Below are positions 36,303 through 47,271 of a stretch of DNA of 64,000 nt, one piece after another. The stretch is from positions 1 to 64,000 of the forward strand of contig JARKIF010000022.1 of NCBI GenBank assembly GCA_029378245.1, read 5' to 3'. Origin of the DNA: Roridomyces roridus. Taxonomy: Eukaryota > Basidiomycota > Agaricomycetes > Agaricales > Mycenaceae. The position numbers were made by a program, and so were the translations under genes. The stretch's first letter is position 1; the number at the start of each line of letters is the position of its first letter. The notes under the pieces were generated by a model. The model had not been told where the DNA came from, searched no databases, and saw only the letters and a list, made by a program, of their open reading frames with translations.

Positions 36303-38371
36303 TTAAGACAAACCAACGGCAGTGCGGAGCTTGGCATAGTTGGGCGTTCCGAGACCGGTGACGGGGTCCCAGCCAGCACGCGCAGAGAAGCCACTATAAT
36401 CGCAATGAATCAATCTCCGCTCGATGAACATAAAAATGAGGAGGGTAACGCACTTGGTGCTGCAGCCAGGGTTAGTGCCGGTGGTGATGTCGGTGAAGGC
36501 AGCACGGCCGGTGGTGCTGTAGAGGAAGGGGTTGAGGAAGCCGAGGGGGGACTTTCCAGCGGTGATGAGCTCGTCGTTGAGGAGAGCGATGACGGAGGCG
36601 AAGGCGGGCGAGGAGCAGCTGGTGCCGGAGACGGTGCCGGTCTGGGCGTCTACGAACAAGCGTCAAAACCAGCCCAGAGCAAACGAAACTGGATATGCAC
36701 CCCACGCGATCTCAAAGTTGACACCCTGGAAGGAGATATCGGGGAACCCACGGCCGGAGGCGTTGTACTTGCCCGAGTTGGTGGTGCCGATGGCGGAGAT
36801 GTAGCCCGCGACGTCAGTGGCCTGGTAGCTGGGGATGGGGAAGTAGTTGCCGAACCCGCCGGACGAGAAGGAGGCGGCAGTCTCGGCGATGTTCTGCGTA
36901 GCACCGACGGACGTGACCCACGGGCAGTTGGAGGGAATCGTGGGGATGAAGGTCGTGCAGGATTGAGACTGGCTGCCGCTGACACCACCTGCAGACGGAT
37001 GAGAAATGACAACGGGTCGAGTAGAGGAGACTTACCGTCTCCGGAGGAGAAAAGAAGCGAAGTACCCATCGCACCGAGGGCCATGTACGAGTTGCAAAGG
37101 GTGGTGGCAACGGCACGGGAGAGGTCGGGTTCGTTGAAACCATACGAAGTCGTCAAAACATTGGGGCGCGTGCCGGTAGCCTCCTTGGAAATGGTCGTGA
37201 TGATGTCCAAGAAGCCAGAGATACCGTCAGAGTTGCTGTCGCCGACGGAGATGAAGGTGATGGGGGCGCCGGTGGCGACACCGATGGTGTACTGCGCAAG
37301 GTCTCAGAAATATGGCGAAAGACAGGAGAGGATGTACGCACCTGGATGTCGAGGTTGGCCTCAACACCGGCAGAGGAACGGGTCTGGGTGTTAACACCGC
37401 CGTCAAGGGTTTGGAGAGTGAAGGTCGTGGACGAGTTCATGTCGGTACGGAAAGCGGTGAGGAATTGCTACAAACCCTTCAATAAACACATTATTAATGA
37501 AAATGAACGAACGCACCTTCAAGTCAGCCTGGTTGGCCCACTCGTCAATGAAACCCGAAACAGCGAGAATGTTGTTCTTGTTCTTGGTGGCAGTGGCGGG
37601 GATCCCGTACATCGCCTGCAAGCAGGCGGGGGTGATGACAGTGTTGCACGAAGTGGGGACAGCATCGCTGACGGGGGCGACCTCAGCGACGGGCGTCTTC
37701 TCGATGGCAGAGAAGAGGGGCTGGCCCGAGATTGGGGGCGTGAAGCTGACGGTGGGGTGGATAAAGTCAACGTGGCCGATGAGCTCGGCGGGGAGGTGGT
37801 ATGCGAGCGTGCGGATGCTCTCGGCACCAGACTCGACGTGAGTGAACACGGAGAACTCGGCCGAGAAGAGCTCGTTGGCCTGCGACACGGGGATCGTGAT
37901 GGAGAGCTGGTCGCCGGCGGGGGTGATGGTCTTGGGAGTGATGTTGTTCTCCGAGAGCTGGGAGAGCGTGAGTGAGACGAAAAAGAAAACGGAAGCAGAG
38001 TAGACTCACCCAGGCGCTGACGGTCTGGAGGGTCTCCGCGGTGGGCTTGACGAACTCGTTGACCTAAAATGAACAATTAACAAGAGAACGAAACGACAGC
38101 GAAGAATACATACCTCGTCAAGGGTGAGGTGCTGGCCGTAGAGGTCGCTGGCCGGGTCAGAGACCGTCATCAAAGCGGACTCGAGACCAGCGATGTCGGT
38201 GGGCGGCATGGCAATACGGAGCGTGAGCTCCTTGGCCGCCGGCGCCGCGCTGGTGTGGACGAAGCCTTGAGGAGCCGCCGCACGGGTCTCGTGCATAACC
38301 ATGCGCCGCTCCAACGGCTTGGCCGAGGCGATGAGGAGGAGGGACGCGAAGACGGCAGTGGCGAAAACCAT
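36303..38371 (-). CDS. Sedolisin (S53) tripeptidyl-peptidase-like protease, secreted
   Basis: Eight exons: 38114-38371, 38010-38063, 37517-37957, 37342-37467, 37036-37291, 36701-36988, 36454-36649 and 36303-36393, giving 569 residues. A signal peptide (MVFATAVFASLLLIASAKP) is followed by a pro-domain with GLESALMTVSDPASDLYGQH and ITIPVSQANELFSAEFSVF. The catalytic Glu and Asp lie in AGVEANLDIQY, the oxyanion region in LFSSGDGGVSG, and the catalytic Ser in VSGTSCSSPAFASV. The C-terminal GWDPVTGLGTPNYAKL carries the calcium-site region typical of the family. Family knowledge: these acid proteases remove tripeptides from protein N termini outside the cell. The start at 38371 is preferred over 38404, because the TATA box at 38430-38436 would put transcription start near 38404. 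Long plus-strand frames over this gene are shadows. Confidence 0.92.
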
Positions 38372-38429
38372 GGCGGAGGTGAGCACCGGGGAGAGGAGGA
38401 GCACAAAGTATGGTTGAGGGCGGTGGCAT

Positions 38430-38436
38430 CTTTATA
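38430..38436 (-). promoter_or_regulatory. TATA box of the sedolisin gene
   Basis: TATAAAG on the minus strand, about 60 bases upstream of the chosen ATG. It argues for the inner of two in-frame start codons. Confidence 0.6.
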
Positions 38437-39969
38437 GCAACTCGAAGCTGGATAAGCACGTCCCCAACTGTGTGCGCTATGCGAGATAAGCTTGGCCAAG
38501 CCCGTCGTGAGGGAAATGGTCATACTGCACATAGGTTCTTCTTTTGTCTTGGCGAGGAAACCACCAGTATCACAGCATGTGGAGCAACGAAAGAAGAGAC
38601 GTCGGTTTGATTATCCGGGTGCCTGTAAGACCCAAGTAGTCAGCTGGTCGTTGCCGAGAGAACCTAACGAACCGGGCTCGGCGCGAGACGGGCGTACCAG
38701 AACGGGAAACGTTCCTTATCTTGTCTCGAACTTCTCGAGTATCTGACGGAAGTGAAAGAATTGAATACAAAACCTCGCAAGGGCATGCACGCGGCATATT
38801 CCATCGTATATGACTTGCTTTGTACACTGGGATAATCCCAGGAAACCGGCGTTCGATAAGCGGACCGTGCCGTGTACTTTATCCTATCCTATCCTATCCA
38901 TCAGGAAAGAGGATTGATTGTCAAAATGCTCGTTGCGTCATTGTTCCCGGCGCGTGGCGAGGATCACAAGACTTGGCGCGCAACGATCAGGCGGGCACAC
39001 GACCTCAACAAGCCCCAGGTTTCCAGACCTAAAATGCAAGAAAAATTGAGAAGAGAGAGATCCTAGAACGGCAGACCGCTCAGAGAAAGACGATGAAGGC
39101 AGGAAGAAGGATGCGTCACCGTCTGTCACGCGGCCGAAAACGATCCGCCCCAACTGATGGGCTATCTTTTGATCGGTCCAGACCTGGGGTGTAAAGAAGT
39201 TCCCGGCCGCCGGATTTGCGCACACCGGAGATATTTAACCCGCTGGGATGCATAGGGATGCATGTGGACGACGATCAGAAGAGCACAGACAAGGATTTCT
39301 CGTGCTTCAAGATGATGAGAAACTTGGAGGAATACACGAACGCGCATGGAGAGAAAAGATAAGTGTAAGATAGTCAGGTTCCAGTCAGGTACCAATTCTT
39401 GGAACTGTCCAGGAATCGACTTCGAGAAGCTCGCGGAGGCTGATCGGTGCCGATGGATTGAACGCGTGTACTCCGAGCTCAGGGGCATTGCTGTGATTCG
39501 CCGCGGCGCCGAAGGGTGCCGCGTTGACGACTGGTGATGACTGACAATTCGAACCTTTGCGAAAGCATTCTACAAGGCCTCCCGGTCGCGTCGACCGGGA
39601 AGGGCTGAGGGCAACAGGACACATGCTGGCGCAGGTCTTGGTCATAAGTACGTTACATACCTACTGGCTTGCCTTGGAAGTTGGCGGCAATCCTCGCTCT
39701 ATGTAACGCGCGACCAACCTGTCCCAGGGCTTCCAGAATTTCCGCGATCTCATGGTCGTCGGCAAGACAATGTTCAGTCGCATTGCGTATCGAGTCTTCG
39801 GCCTTGACCTGTCAGTTGCTGCCTTGCCGTCGTTCATCAATGCTGCCGCTCGGCCTGATGGTAATGTTGATAATAATGATGATTGATATCGGCATACCGC
39901 GAGGCATACGAATTGTGTGATTCGCCTCCATGATTTGAAGCGAGATACTGGAGATGAGGACGCTTTTTT
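38437..39969. other. Intergenic, nothing recognised
   Basis: It contains a short TCCTA microsatellite (about 38880-38897). No frame has motif or splice support. Confidence 0.4.
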
Positions 39970-40537
39970 GTTTCATGCACCACTTGAATCGATGTTCATT
40001 TTTACGCTCATCACTTTGAGTGATTGGTCAGCGATATCAGGACCAACCCCTGAACCAAGCGCTCGTAAAGAGGATGGCGGGTGCCCAGGGTTGCATTATA
40101 CTCGCATATGACCCCTCCGACGCGTCCTGAGAGGGACTGCTTTCCCTTTCATATAAAAAATCTGTGCATTCGAAGTGCTGTGAATTTCAGGCCAGTTTTG
40201 GTTGAATAGAATTCAACCCAGATAACTACAGGGCGAACTATATTGAACGAATTATCACTCGTAGCATCGTCAGTTTATGCACGACGACTGATTCCATCTT
40301 CATTTTCACGCTCATCACTGTGAGTGATTGGTCACGGACATTGGAACCAAATTTGAAAGGGAACCAACCAAGCGCCTGTAAGGAGAGTGCCGCGTGGGTC
40401 ACATATGATAGATCGCCACAGTGCGAAGCATACGTCCAGAGAGGGAATGCTATCACTTTCATCCAAGAAATCTGTGGATTCAGAAGTGCTGCGAATTTCA
40501 ACTCAGTTTTGGTTGAATAGAATTCAACCTAAATACC
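39970..40537. repeat. Diverged tandem duplication, about 305-bp period
   Basis: Two copies (about 39970-40227 and 40275-40537) share CGCTCATCACT..GAGTGATTGG, ACCAA..AAGCGC..GTAA, AATCTGTG.ATTC..AGTGCTG and TTTGGTTGAATAGAATTCAA in the same order. They are separated by substitutions and small indels. Neither codes for anything I can recognise. Confidence 0.6.
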
Positions 40538-40621
40538 CGTGCGAACTGACGGAAACGTATTCAACCAGACCTGGTTGAGAATCAATGTAATCTAGTTCAG
40601 ACGGATCACCATAGGCGAAAG

Positions 40622-41530
40622 ATGAGTTCAAAAAGCCGAACAGACCTGGACTTGACCTGGATCCTCCCAGAACACTTCGAACGGGGCGCCACAAAGAAGT
40701 TGCCCGGCGCGCAGAAGTTTCATGAATACCGCGACAGCCTGAATTCGATCGCTTGCAAACTTGAAAATAGCCACTGCGATTCCCAAGGACGTGGGGCTCG
40801 TGAGAACGGATCACCGCACCTCTTTTGCTCTCAAAAATCACCTCACGGCGACTCAATGTACTCTAACGACCCCCGGGCGCTACTAGTGTCGAGTTACGGA
40901 TCACCACCACCACCGAGACATGTACACGGAGACCTCGGTTCAAACGACCCGTCCGCGCACACCCCACTGTTACGGACCTGCAGCGAGACGACTACGACGT
41001 ATCTCTCCACTTCATTCACCGACACTGCATCGGATGCGCTTGCACCGTCCTCAGGCTCAAGCTGTACCGCTGCTCCTCCCCCGGCATCGTATGCGCAAAG
41101 CTCCAACTGTGCATCGCCTCGGTCGGTGTCGGTCAGTGCTCAACCATGTATCTTCGAATTCGGATGTACTCATGTAAATTCGACGGTCGCAGCGCTCGCT
41201 CAGCTTCTTACCCTCGAATACGACTATCCACTGCCAGTCCCAGCTCCCAAATCATCGTTGGAAATATACGCCCGCCCATTGGCGGTGTCTTTCATCCTTC
41301 TGTCGCTGTACGTCTTGCTCGTCGGTACGTCCTACCATGAAACAATCGACATAATCCGCTGAAAATGCCTACCACACACAGGCGTGTCCAGATACTTTTG
41401 CATCCAGGCATCACTCGTCCGGGGTGTATTCCCTGTTTCTCGGTTGGGGTTAGTGGGGATTGTACTTGCGCTCACAGCGCTGGTTGTGTTCGTATTCGGT
41501 TTGCTGATGGTGGAGGGAACGAGTGAGTAG
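40622..41530 (+). CDS. DUF202-like membrane protein, N terminus unresolved
   Basis: The end is well supported: KLQLCIASVGVALAQLLTL splices (intron about 41111-41182) onto SSLEIYARPLAVSFILLSLY and then (intron 41315-41381) onto GVSRYFCIQASLVRGVFPVS. It ends with a third hydrophobic span, LGLVGIVLALTALVVFVFGL, and TAG at 41530. Three spans with a GxxRYF..Q..L..G.FP motif between spans 2 and 3 match DUF202 (YidH/VTC1-like) proteins of fungi. The conserved first part of DUF202 (an R-E-R-T-F/Y-L-A/S element) could not be found upstream. The frame in front is Ser/Thr/Pro-rich and joins only with a frame change I could not place at a splice site. Either an exon was missed or the gene is truncated. 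Confidence 0.45.
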
Positions 41531-42384
41531 GGAGATTTGGCTACGGGTATCTGGGTATTAAAAATCCTGGTTGGATTGAAACGTAACAATCCACCGCCAG
41601 CGTTAGCAAGTCGGAAATAGGAAGCGACTCGGAATCAAGGTCAGTGTGCTCTCGTTTGGTGCCAAAGTCAATACGCATCTCTTGTCGCCCAGGGTTCGAT
41701 TCCCTCCCAAGGCCTCCGATTGCTTCAGATCTGTGTCCTTCTTTTTGTCTTGTCGAAATATGTGAAGGTTTTGCAATTGCAGGTCGCTCTCCCTCCGTGC
41801 GTGGCTCCCCCGAACGCAGTCCCTCCAAGATTGAACGGAAGAGAACATCTTCAGACGTCTTCCTGCCGATTTCGCTGTAGCATGGATTTCGCTGTAGCAT
41901 GGGTCGTTGCTGTGGTGGGTCAAAGTACGATGATCATGCATTCTCGTGTTCTTCTGCCTTCCGAGCTCACCTTTCAGCTCCACAGACCGCGTTGACCTGG
42001 GGGGTTCGATTCCCCCCAAAGCATTATTGTACAGGTCGTCCTTTTTTCATACATGTCCAATGCTGCTCACGTATGACTCCCTGCACCGTTTGCACGACAC
42101 GGTCGGAAGAGAAAGCCCCCAGACGCGTCCACGTCCTGAGTTCTTTACTCGACCCCATGACGGTTCCAAAGTATAACACCAGGAGGTCACGGTGGGGCAC
42201 GTTTCCCCCTGTCGTTTCCCTGGCTCCCAACTCTTGCTTCAACGCGTCTTAGCAGCAAAGGCTGCAGTTTATCTGCGTGTAAACGCGACATGGAATACAT
42301 TTCATACAACGTACAAGATCAGTTTCTATGCAAACAGTTTCGAGAGAAATTATTATAATGCCCGCAGTCGTCGGAAATGAAGAA
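41531..42384. other. Intergenic with T-arm-like hairpins
   Basis: GGGTTCGATTCCC near 41693 and GGGGGGTTCGATTCCCCCC at 41999-42017 look like tRNA T arms or B boxes, but no acceptor stem or D arm fits around them. A 17-bp word (TTTCGCTGTAGCATGG) is duplicated in tandem near 41870-41901. No gene was seen. Confidence 0.4.
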
Positions 42385-43862
42385 TCAAGACGCCGCTTGC
42401 AGAAGCTTCAAATGCGCCATCCCACACGCGCCCGTGCCCCAAGGACCGCCAACGAGACGGTATCGTCTCCCCGCAGTACATCCCTCCACGCCACACACTG
42501 CCGGCAGAGGGGCAGGAGCAGTGACTTGAGTCCGCCCGTCGTCCGAAGCCATGACCTCAGATTCCGAGTTGCTCGGTGGAGGAAGAACAGAAGGTGGAAC
42601 CGCAAAGGATACACGCATCACCTTTGGCTGGTCGCCGTCAGTCACTGTATCCGCGTCGTCGGGAGCCCGCGAGGTCGAGATCCAGCGGTACATGATCGGC
42701 TCTGGGTCAGTCTCCTGTGGTATCAGGAGGAACTGAGCGTCGGCCAAGTCTACTGTGTCCTCGAGCGCTACTGCGGCATTCTCATCACCGGACCCGGGTG
42801 TTTCGATGGGCGGCGTGGGGATCTCGGCGGGTGGGGCCGTTGAGAGTGCAGTGGTACGTTTGTTTCGAGGTCGGGATTGTTTCTTGAGGAGACGATTGAT
42901 GGTTTCGGCCTGAGAGGATAAGCGGGGGGATGGTTCCAGAAGTATGCAATGGACGAACCTTCTCGTTTTGGAGCTTCCTCTCGCTGACGTTACGCCGTTT
43001 GCGTGCAGACTCTTCTTTGCGAAGCGCCAGCTCCGATGGATCGACTTGTGAATTGGCGCCGCGCCGCCTCTTGGCTGGGGGAGGAGGAGCAGCTTCCTCC
43101 TCGGGCTCCTCGTCTGGATGCACGATGAAAGGGCATAGACGACGATGGTGGGTAGACTCTCACCTACTGATGTCTCCGAGCCGGCAATACCCTTGCGAGC
43201 CTTGGCCAGTGCCGCTTGTCGCTTGGTGAGACGTACATTCTGCGGCATCTCCTCTTCCTCCGACTCGTCCGAGTCCTCCGATTCGACTTGAATCGCCGCA
43301 GCTGTACGGCCATGAGGTAAAGTAGTAACGCGGAGGCAATATGCACAGCTTACCACGGGTGCGCCTCCCGCGGGTGACTGCCCCTGGACGGACTTTAAAT
43401 TTAATCTTGAGCGGGGACTTGCTGGTGGGGGCAACAACCTAGAGGGGTGAGGATGAAAGAGTGAGCTCTTGATGAACGAGCTCAACGCACCGATGGCGAA
43501 CGCGATTCTTGGATCTCGTCATCCTCCTCCTCTAGCTCGTAGTCCTCAGCCTCCACCTCAGGCTCTCCCACTTCCACCTCGCTGGGCTCAGATTCGCTCC
43601 CTGCATCCGGCAGCACGTCCACCTCGACTTGCTCGTCCTCCGATTCAATGTCTGGCTCGTCGACATCGACATCCATGCGGCTCGTCACAGCCTCGTCGTC
43701 GTTGGAAATCCGCATGTCCGAGTCGTCGTCTGACGTGGATGCAGCTGAGAAGAGGTGGCACGGGCCGATGCGCGCTAACTCCGACTTTAGCATCAAAACG
43801 AGAAGCTACTCGGACACGATCGCGAGTTACTCACCGTCGGGGTCCGAGGTAAGGGGAGTCAT
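42385..43862 (-). CDS. IES2: INO80 complex subunit B-like protein (Ies2/PAPA-1)
   Basis: Six exons: 43835-43862, 43491-43744, 43354-43438, 43164-43301, 42959-43113 and 42385-42909, giving 394 residues in consistent phase. The N terminus (MTPLTSDPDA...) is followed by a very acidic region of about 80 residues. Basic VVAPTSKSPLKIKFKVR comes next, then MPQNVRLTKRQAALAKAR. The PAPA-1 core is LALRKEESARKRRNVSERKL then AETINRLLKKQSRPRNKR. That core identifies the Ies2 family, whose yeast member is a subunit of the INO80 chromatin remodeller and contacts the ATPase module. The C terminus has a small Cys/His cluster (VCGVEGC...ACGMAH) that resembles the short zinc-finger tail seen in family members. 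The role is therefore nuclear, in nucleosome sliding. The long minus-strand frame from 43485 is mostly intron read-through. Confidence 0.85.
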
Positions 43863-44893
43863 CCGCGGCTCAGGTGGTGGTAAAGGTGAAAGCGGCGCGG
43901 GAGGCGCCTATGTGTCGCCACCATTGGTGGTGTCTGCCTGAGGCCTGATGGTGGGCCGAGAGAGAGATGGAGGTTGCTGCGACGGTGAAAGCTGTGTCAT
44001 CCATCATTGATCGCAATCCGCTTCTGGACTGTCATTTCATCTGTCACTCAGATGTCTATCAAAACCTGGCCCAGCCCTTTGGCGGCAGCTGCGTATTGGC
44101 CGCGTACAGGAAATTTGACATCCTGAGACAGCCAATCTACGGAAACCGGAAGGATTGAACAATTTGCAGGAACCAATCCAGGGTCCCGACACTGGTCAAG
44201 TGTGGATTTCGTCCGGGCCGTTAGAAGCAATTGCCCACAGCTCAGAGTATTCCAGTATCAACACAACACATGAGCTTTTGAGGCCCTTATTTACCTACAG
44301 GGACGGCCTCGGTGGCATTATTCCCAGGACCCCGATACTCTCTCACACTTGATCATGGTTGTTATGGCGGGAATCAGGGGTTCAACCAAATACCCAAGGG
44401 CTAAAGCTCCAGCGGGCGGGGCGGGCTTATGAAAACATTTCAATAAAGCTGCTTTCAAATATACACCATATATAATGACAAGGACAGCCAAAGTTGTCCG
44501 CCTCATCATCGCAAAAATGCCCCAACACTCCACATCTACCACAGAAATCATAGCCCGGCTGGACCCGGCGCTCGGCCCTTGGTATGAGATCAACCAAACT
44601 TTTGGGACTCCATTTTTTGGGAGGGATAGCTAATACGATCAAGTCCATCATCTCCTTTATCAAGGTTGGATAGATTGTTTGGATCCCCTCGTTCTAACAC
44701 GGATAATCCGAGTCATTCAGGACGTCAGAAAAAATAAACCGGAATGCATCAGCCTGCTAGAGCATGTCCACGAAGTGCTCTACGCCATTGTGAGACTTCA
44801 CATTGGACCAGAAATTCCGGGAAGTTGAAGTTGAAGTTGCTCAGAGCGGGCCAGATTGTGCATAGGAGATCATGAATTCCTCTTCAGGTCGAC
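43863..44893. other. Intergenic with a possible zinc-knuckle relic
   Basis: The minus-strand frame at 44427-44663 contains YDFCGRCGVLGHFC, reminiscent of a zinc-knuckle-like stretch from a retroelement, but it is isolated. Nothing else was recognised. Confidence 0.35.
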
Positions 44894-45724
44894 GTGCAGG
44901 AGGACGAATACCAGCAAAAGCCGAGCCAGATCCAGTCGGCTCAGGGCGTTGTAGTGGTCAAGTGTCAAGAGAGAATGTCACGCCGTCACGTCGTGACTGG
45001 CTTGCTCTTGACCTTCATCATCGAATCGCTGGCACTCTCCTCTGCTCTGCTTCACCCCCAGAAGCGATCCCTCGTGTTACCACCTCAAACGAAGCGAACC
45101 ACTGTACAACCACCGAACGCTCCCGACGTCATTATTCCTTCGTTCCAAGTCTCAGCTAGCCACGACTTCTCGGTGTGCTCTCCCGTTTCTCTCCAGTCGA
45201 CTGCGTTCTCTCAACTGTCTCAAAAACTCCATAAATCCACGAATTATCCCCGGCACTCGGAATCACGACCGCACGTGGATCCACAATCTATACTCATCGC
45301 TCTTTCATCCGACCACTGTTACATTTCGCGAATACTTACACCCTCCGGCAACAAACACAGCATTTACGCAATTACACAGCCCGAAGGACCTTTCCGAGTC
45401 GGATTCGTCTCAAAGGCAGCGGCATCAGTATTCTACGGCAGGCCGCGTTCAGTTGATCTGCTGCAGAGTTCGAGAGAGAAGTTGGCTCGAATACGTCCGT
45501 TGACGTCGGTGCGAGTGGAAGCTGAGGTTACCGGTGAGATGATGCATTGGACGTCGCGAGGACTACTGACCGTTGTAGACGAGATGCCCTGCGTGAGGAT
45601 CGCAGTAGTCCCCGGGGACGGCTGCTCGTGGACGGGTGCTGCCTCCACGGGGAAGAACGTTGCAAAGGTACACAAGACGGGGATGGCGGCGGTGAGTTTA
45701 GTGCAGGGATTATGTCGAGACTGA
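44894..45724 (+). CDS. Hypothetical ORF with N-terminal hydrophobic segment
   Basis: A single open frame of 276 codons. A hydrophobic stretch (VVTGLLLTFIIESLALSSAL) near residue 35 could anchor it in a membrane. The remainder is Ser-rich, without a motif I know. No splice sites are needed, which is unusual for this genome, and codon use is not obviously biased. It lies upstream of the STE3 receptor on the same strand. It may be accidental. Confidence 0.25.
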   Translation: MQEDEYQQKPSQIQSAQGVVVVKCQERMSRRHVVTGLLLTFIIESLALSSALLHPQKRSLVLPPQTKRTTVQPPNAPDVIIPSFQVSASHDFSVCSPVSLQSTAFSQLSQKLHKSTNYPRHSESRPHVDPQSILIALSSDHCYISRILTPSGNKHSIYAITQPEGPFRVGFVSKAAASVFYGRPRSVDLLQSSREKLARIRPLTSVRVEAEVTGEMMHWTSRGLLTVVDEMPCVRIAVVPGDGCSWTGAASTGKNVAKVHKTGMAAVSLVQGLCRD

Positions 45725-46119
45725 TCAAGTATAGAAACGCGCAGCGCTGGAAAGCAACGGAAGGACGACGAATGGATGAGTGAGTGAATGGTTCCAGTTA
45801 CATAAAGGTGGTCGAGCTGATCTGTTGTTGCTGCCTCCACAATCTACATATCGTGGTGCGAACTTTCATCTGTCCATCGAATCGCTGCGGCGAACGGGAT
45901 CAAGATATGATCACCCATGTCAAGAGAGCTATTTGCAGCTGTTCCATCAAGGAAAGATCATGTCTCGCAGAGCCCCCACCTTATCTCCCAGAATACAACA
46001 TTCCCGGCGTTTCTGCTGCCGCCTGAAATACCGTCTTCGCACACCACGGAGATTGCTCTTCTCGGTCGAGCCCCACTCTCGCTCTCACTCCCCTCCTCCC
46101 ACTCCTTCACTGCTCGATC

Positions 46120-47231
46120 ATGCCCTCCAGTGCGCTGGTCGCCGTGCCGTTCGTTGCCTCCTTCCTTATCTTGGTCACTGTACCACACCACTGGCGGGTG
46201 CGAAACTGCGCTACACTCTCGCTAATTGCCTGGCTGCTCGCGTTCGACTTGGTCCACGGCGTTGACGCCGCGATTTGGTCAGGGAACGTCGACATTGTTG
46301 CACCTGTGTGGTGTGATATCGGTGCGTATCTCGGGGCGCATGTCTTCACCCTCCTCTGACTGAAACCGTCGCCGGCTTGTATGTAGCCACCAAGATAATC
46401 TTGGGAGCAAAGACGAGTGTCACGGGTTGCAGTCTATGCTTGGCTATGCAGCTCCATCGGATTGCCAATTGCGCTGTTCGGCCTCGCGGATGGAGGGACC
46501 GCGTAGCTGAGTTGGGACTTTGCTGGGGGTTTGCTTTCGTGATAATGGGACTCCGTGAGTCCACCATCCAAAGCCGGCCTTGCTAAAACCTTCTAGATTA
46601 CATCGTCCAAGGTCACCGCTTCGACATCATCCAAGATTTAGGATGTTGGCCCGCGATCTACGTATCCTGGCCTTCAATCCTCATCCTTACAGCCCCTCAA
46701 CTCGGTGCGGCCGTCCTCGCACTTGTTTACTCCACCCTGGCTTTCGTGGAAATCTACCGCCGCCGGCGGACTTTCCGCACGGTGATGGAAAAGTGCGGCA
46801 CAGGGGCTGGTCGGGCCATCACCCCGGCACAGTACTTTCGCCTCCTCCTCACGGTGGTCTTTGTGGGCTCATACGTTGTCTTCAACTCCGTCAGTGCGTC
46901 GACAGCTTTCGCGGATGGTCTCCAGCCGTGGACGAATTGGACCGACGTCCATTCGAGGTTCTCGTTCATCGGACAGTACACCCCAGAGGACCCCGACCCT
47001 AATTTGGGTGACATATACGCGTTTTGGTTGGCGCTGCCGCTCACTGGGTTGTTGTTTTTTGTTATATTTGGGATTGGGGCGGAGGCGAATAGGGAGTATG
47101 GGGATATTTGGAAGGCAGTGGCTTGCTTGTTTTCGAGGAAAACTGGGGGGACCGGTGGAGTTGAGGTCGAGGATTCCCCGTATAAATTACCTCCGCTAGA
47201 GCAGTTGCCAGCTCTTACTTGGGAGGTCTAG
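46120..47231 (+). CDS. STE3-type pheromone receptor (fungal GPCR)
   Basis: Three exons, 46120-46321, 46387-46554 and 46597-47231, give 334 residues. TM1 is SSALVAVPFVASFLILVTVP. NCATLSLIAWLLAFDLVHGV and IVAPVWCDIATKIILGAK follow, then the highly conserved HYIVQGHRFDIIQDLGCWPA loop formed across intron 2. YVSWPSILILTAPQLGAAVL, FRLLLTVVFVGSYVVFNSVS and LPLTGLLFFVIFGIGAEANR complete the spans. The C-terminal tail is short (about 45 residues) and ends LPALTWEV. Family knowledge: STE3 receptors sense lipopeptide pheromones and trigger mating through a G-protein and MAP kinase pathway. In mushrooms many copies lie outside the mating-type locus. I found no CaaX-type pheromone precursor by eye in the flanks, so a non-mating-type copy is possible. 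The frame is intact. Confidence 0.92.
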
Positions 47232-47271
47232 ACGAATTGAAATTCGATGTGTCTGAACATACGTCCCACAG

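Noticed and set aside
36276..37394. Plus-strand frame of 372 codons
   Set aside because: It is antisense to the sedolisin exons, which carry catalytic motifs and consistent splicing. Gly/Glu-rich composition is typical of a GC-rich shadow.
41990..42020. Possible tRNA gene from the perfect T-arm hairpin
   Set aside because: No acceptor stem, D arm or anticodon arm could be placed upstream at tRNA distance. The same holds for the T-arm-like words near 25830, 26053 and 41693.
43482..43796. Start of the IES2 gene at the ATG at 43796
   Set aside because: This ATG lies in intron 1. A 28-nt first exon at 43835-43862 splices in phase and removes the upstream part.
43985..44020. CVIH-like CaaX end of a pheromone precursor upstream of STE3
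   Set aside because: The frame reads CVIHH before the stop, one residue too long for CaaX, and no short precursor ORF precedes it.
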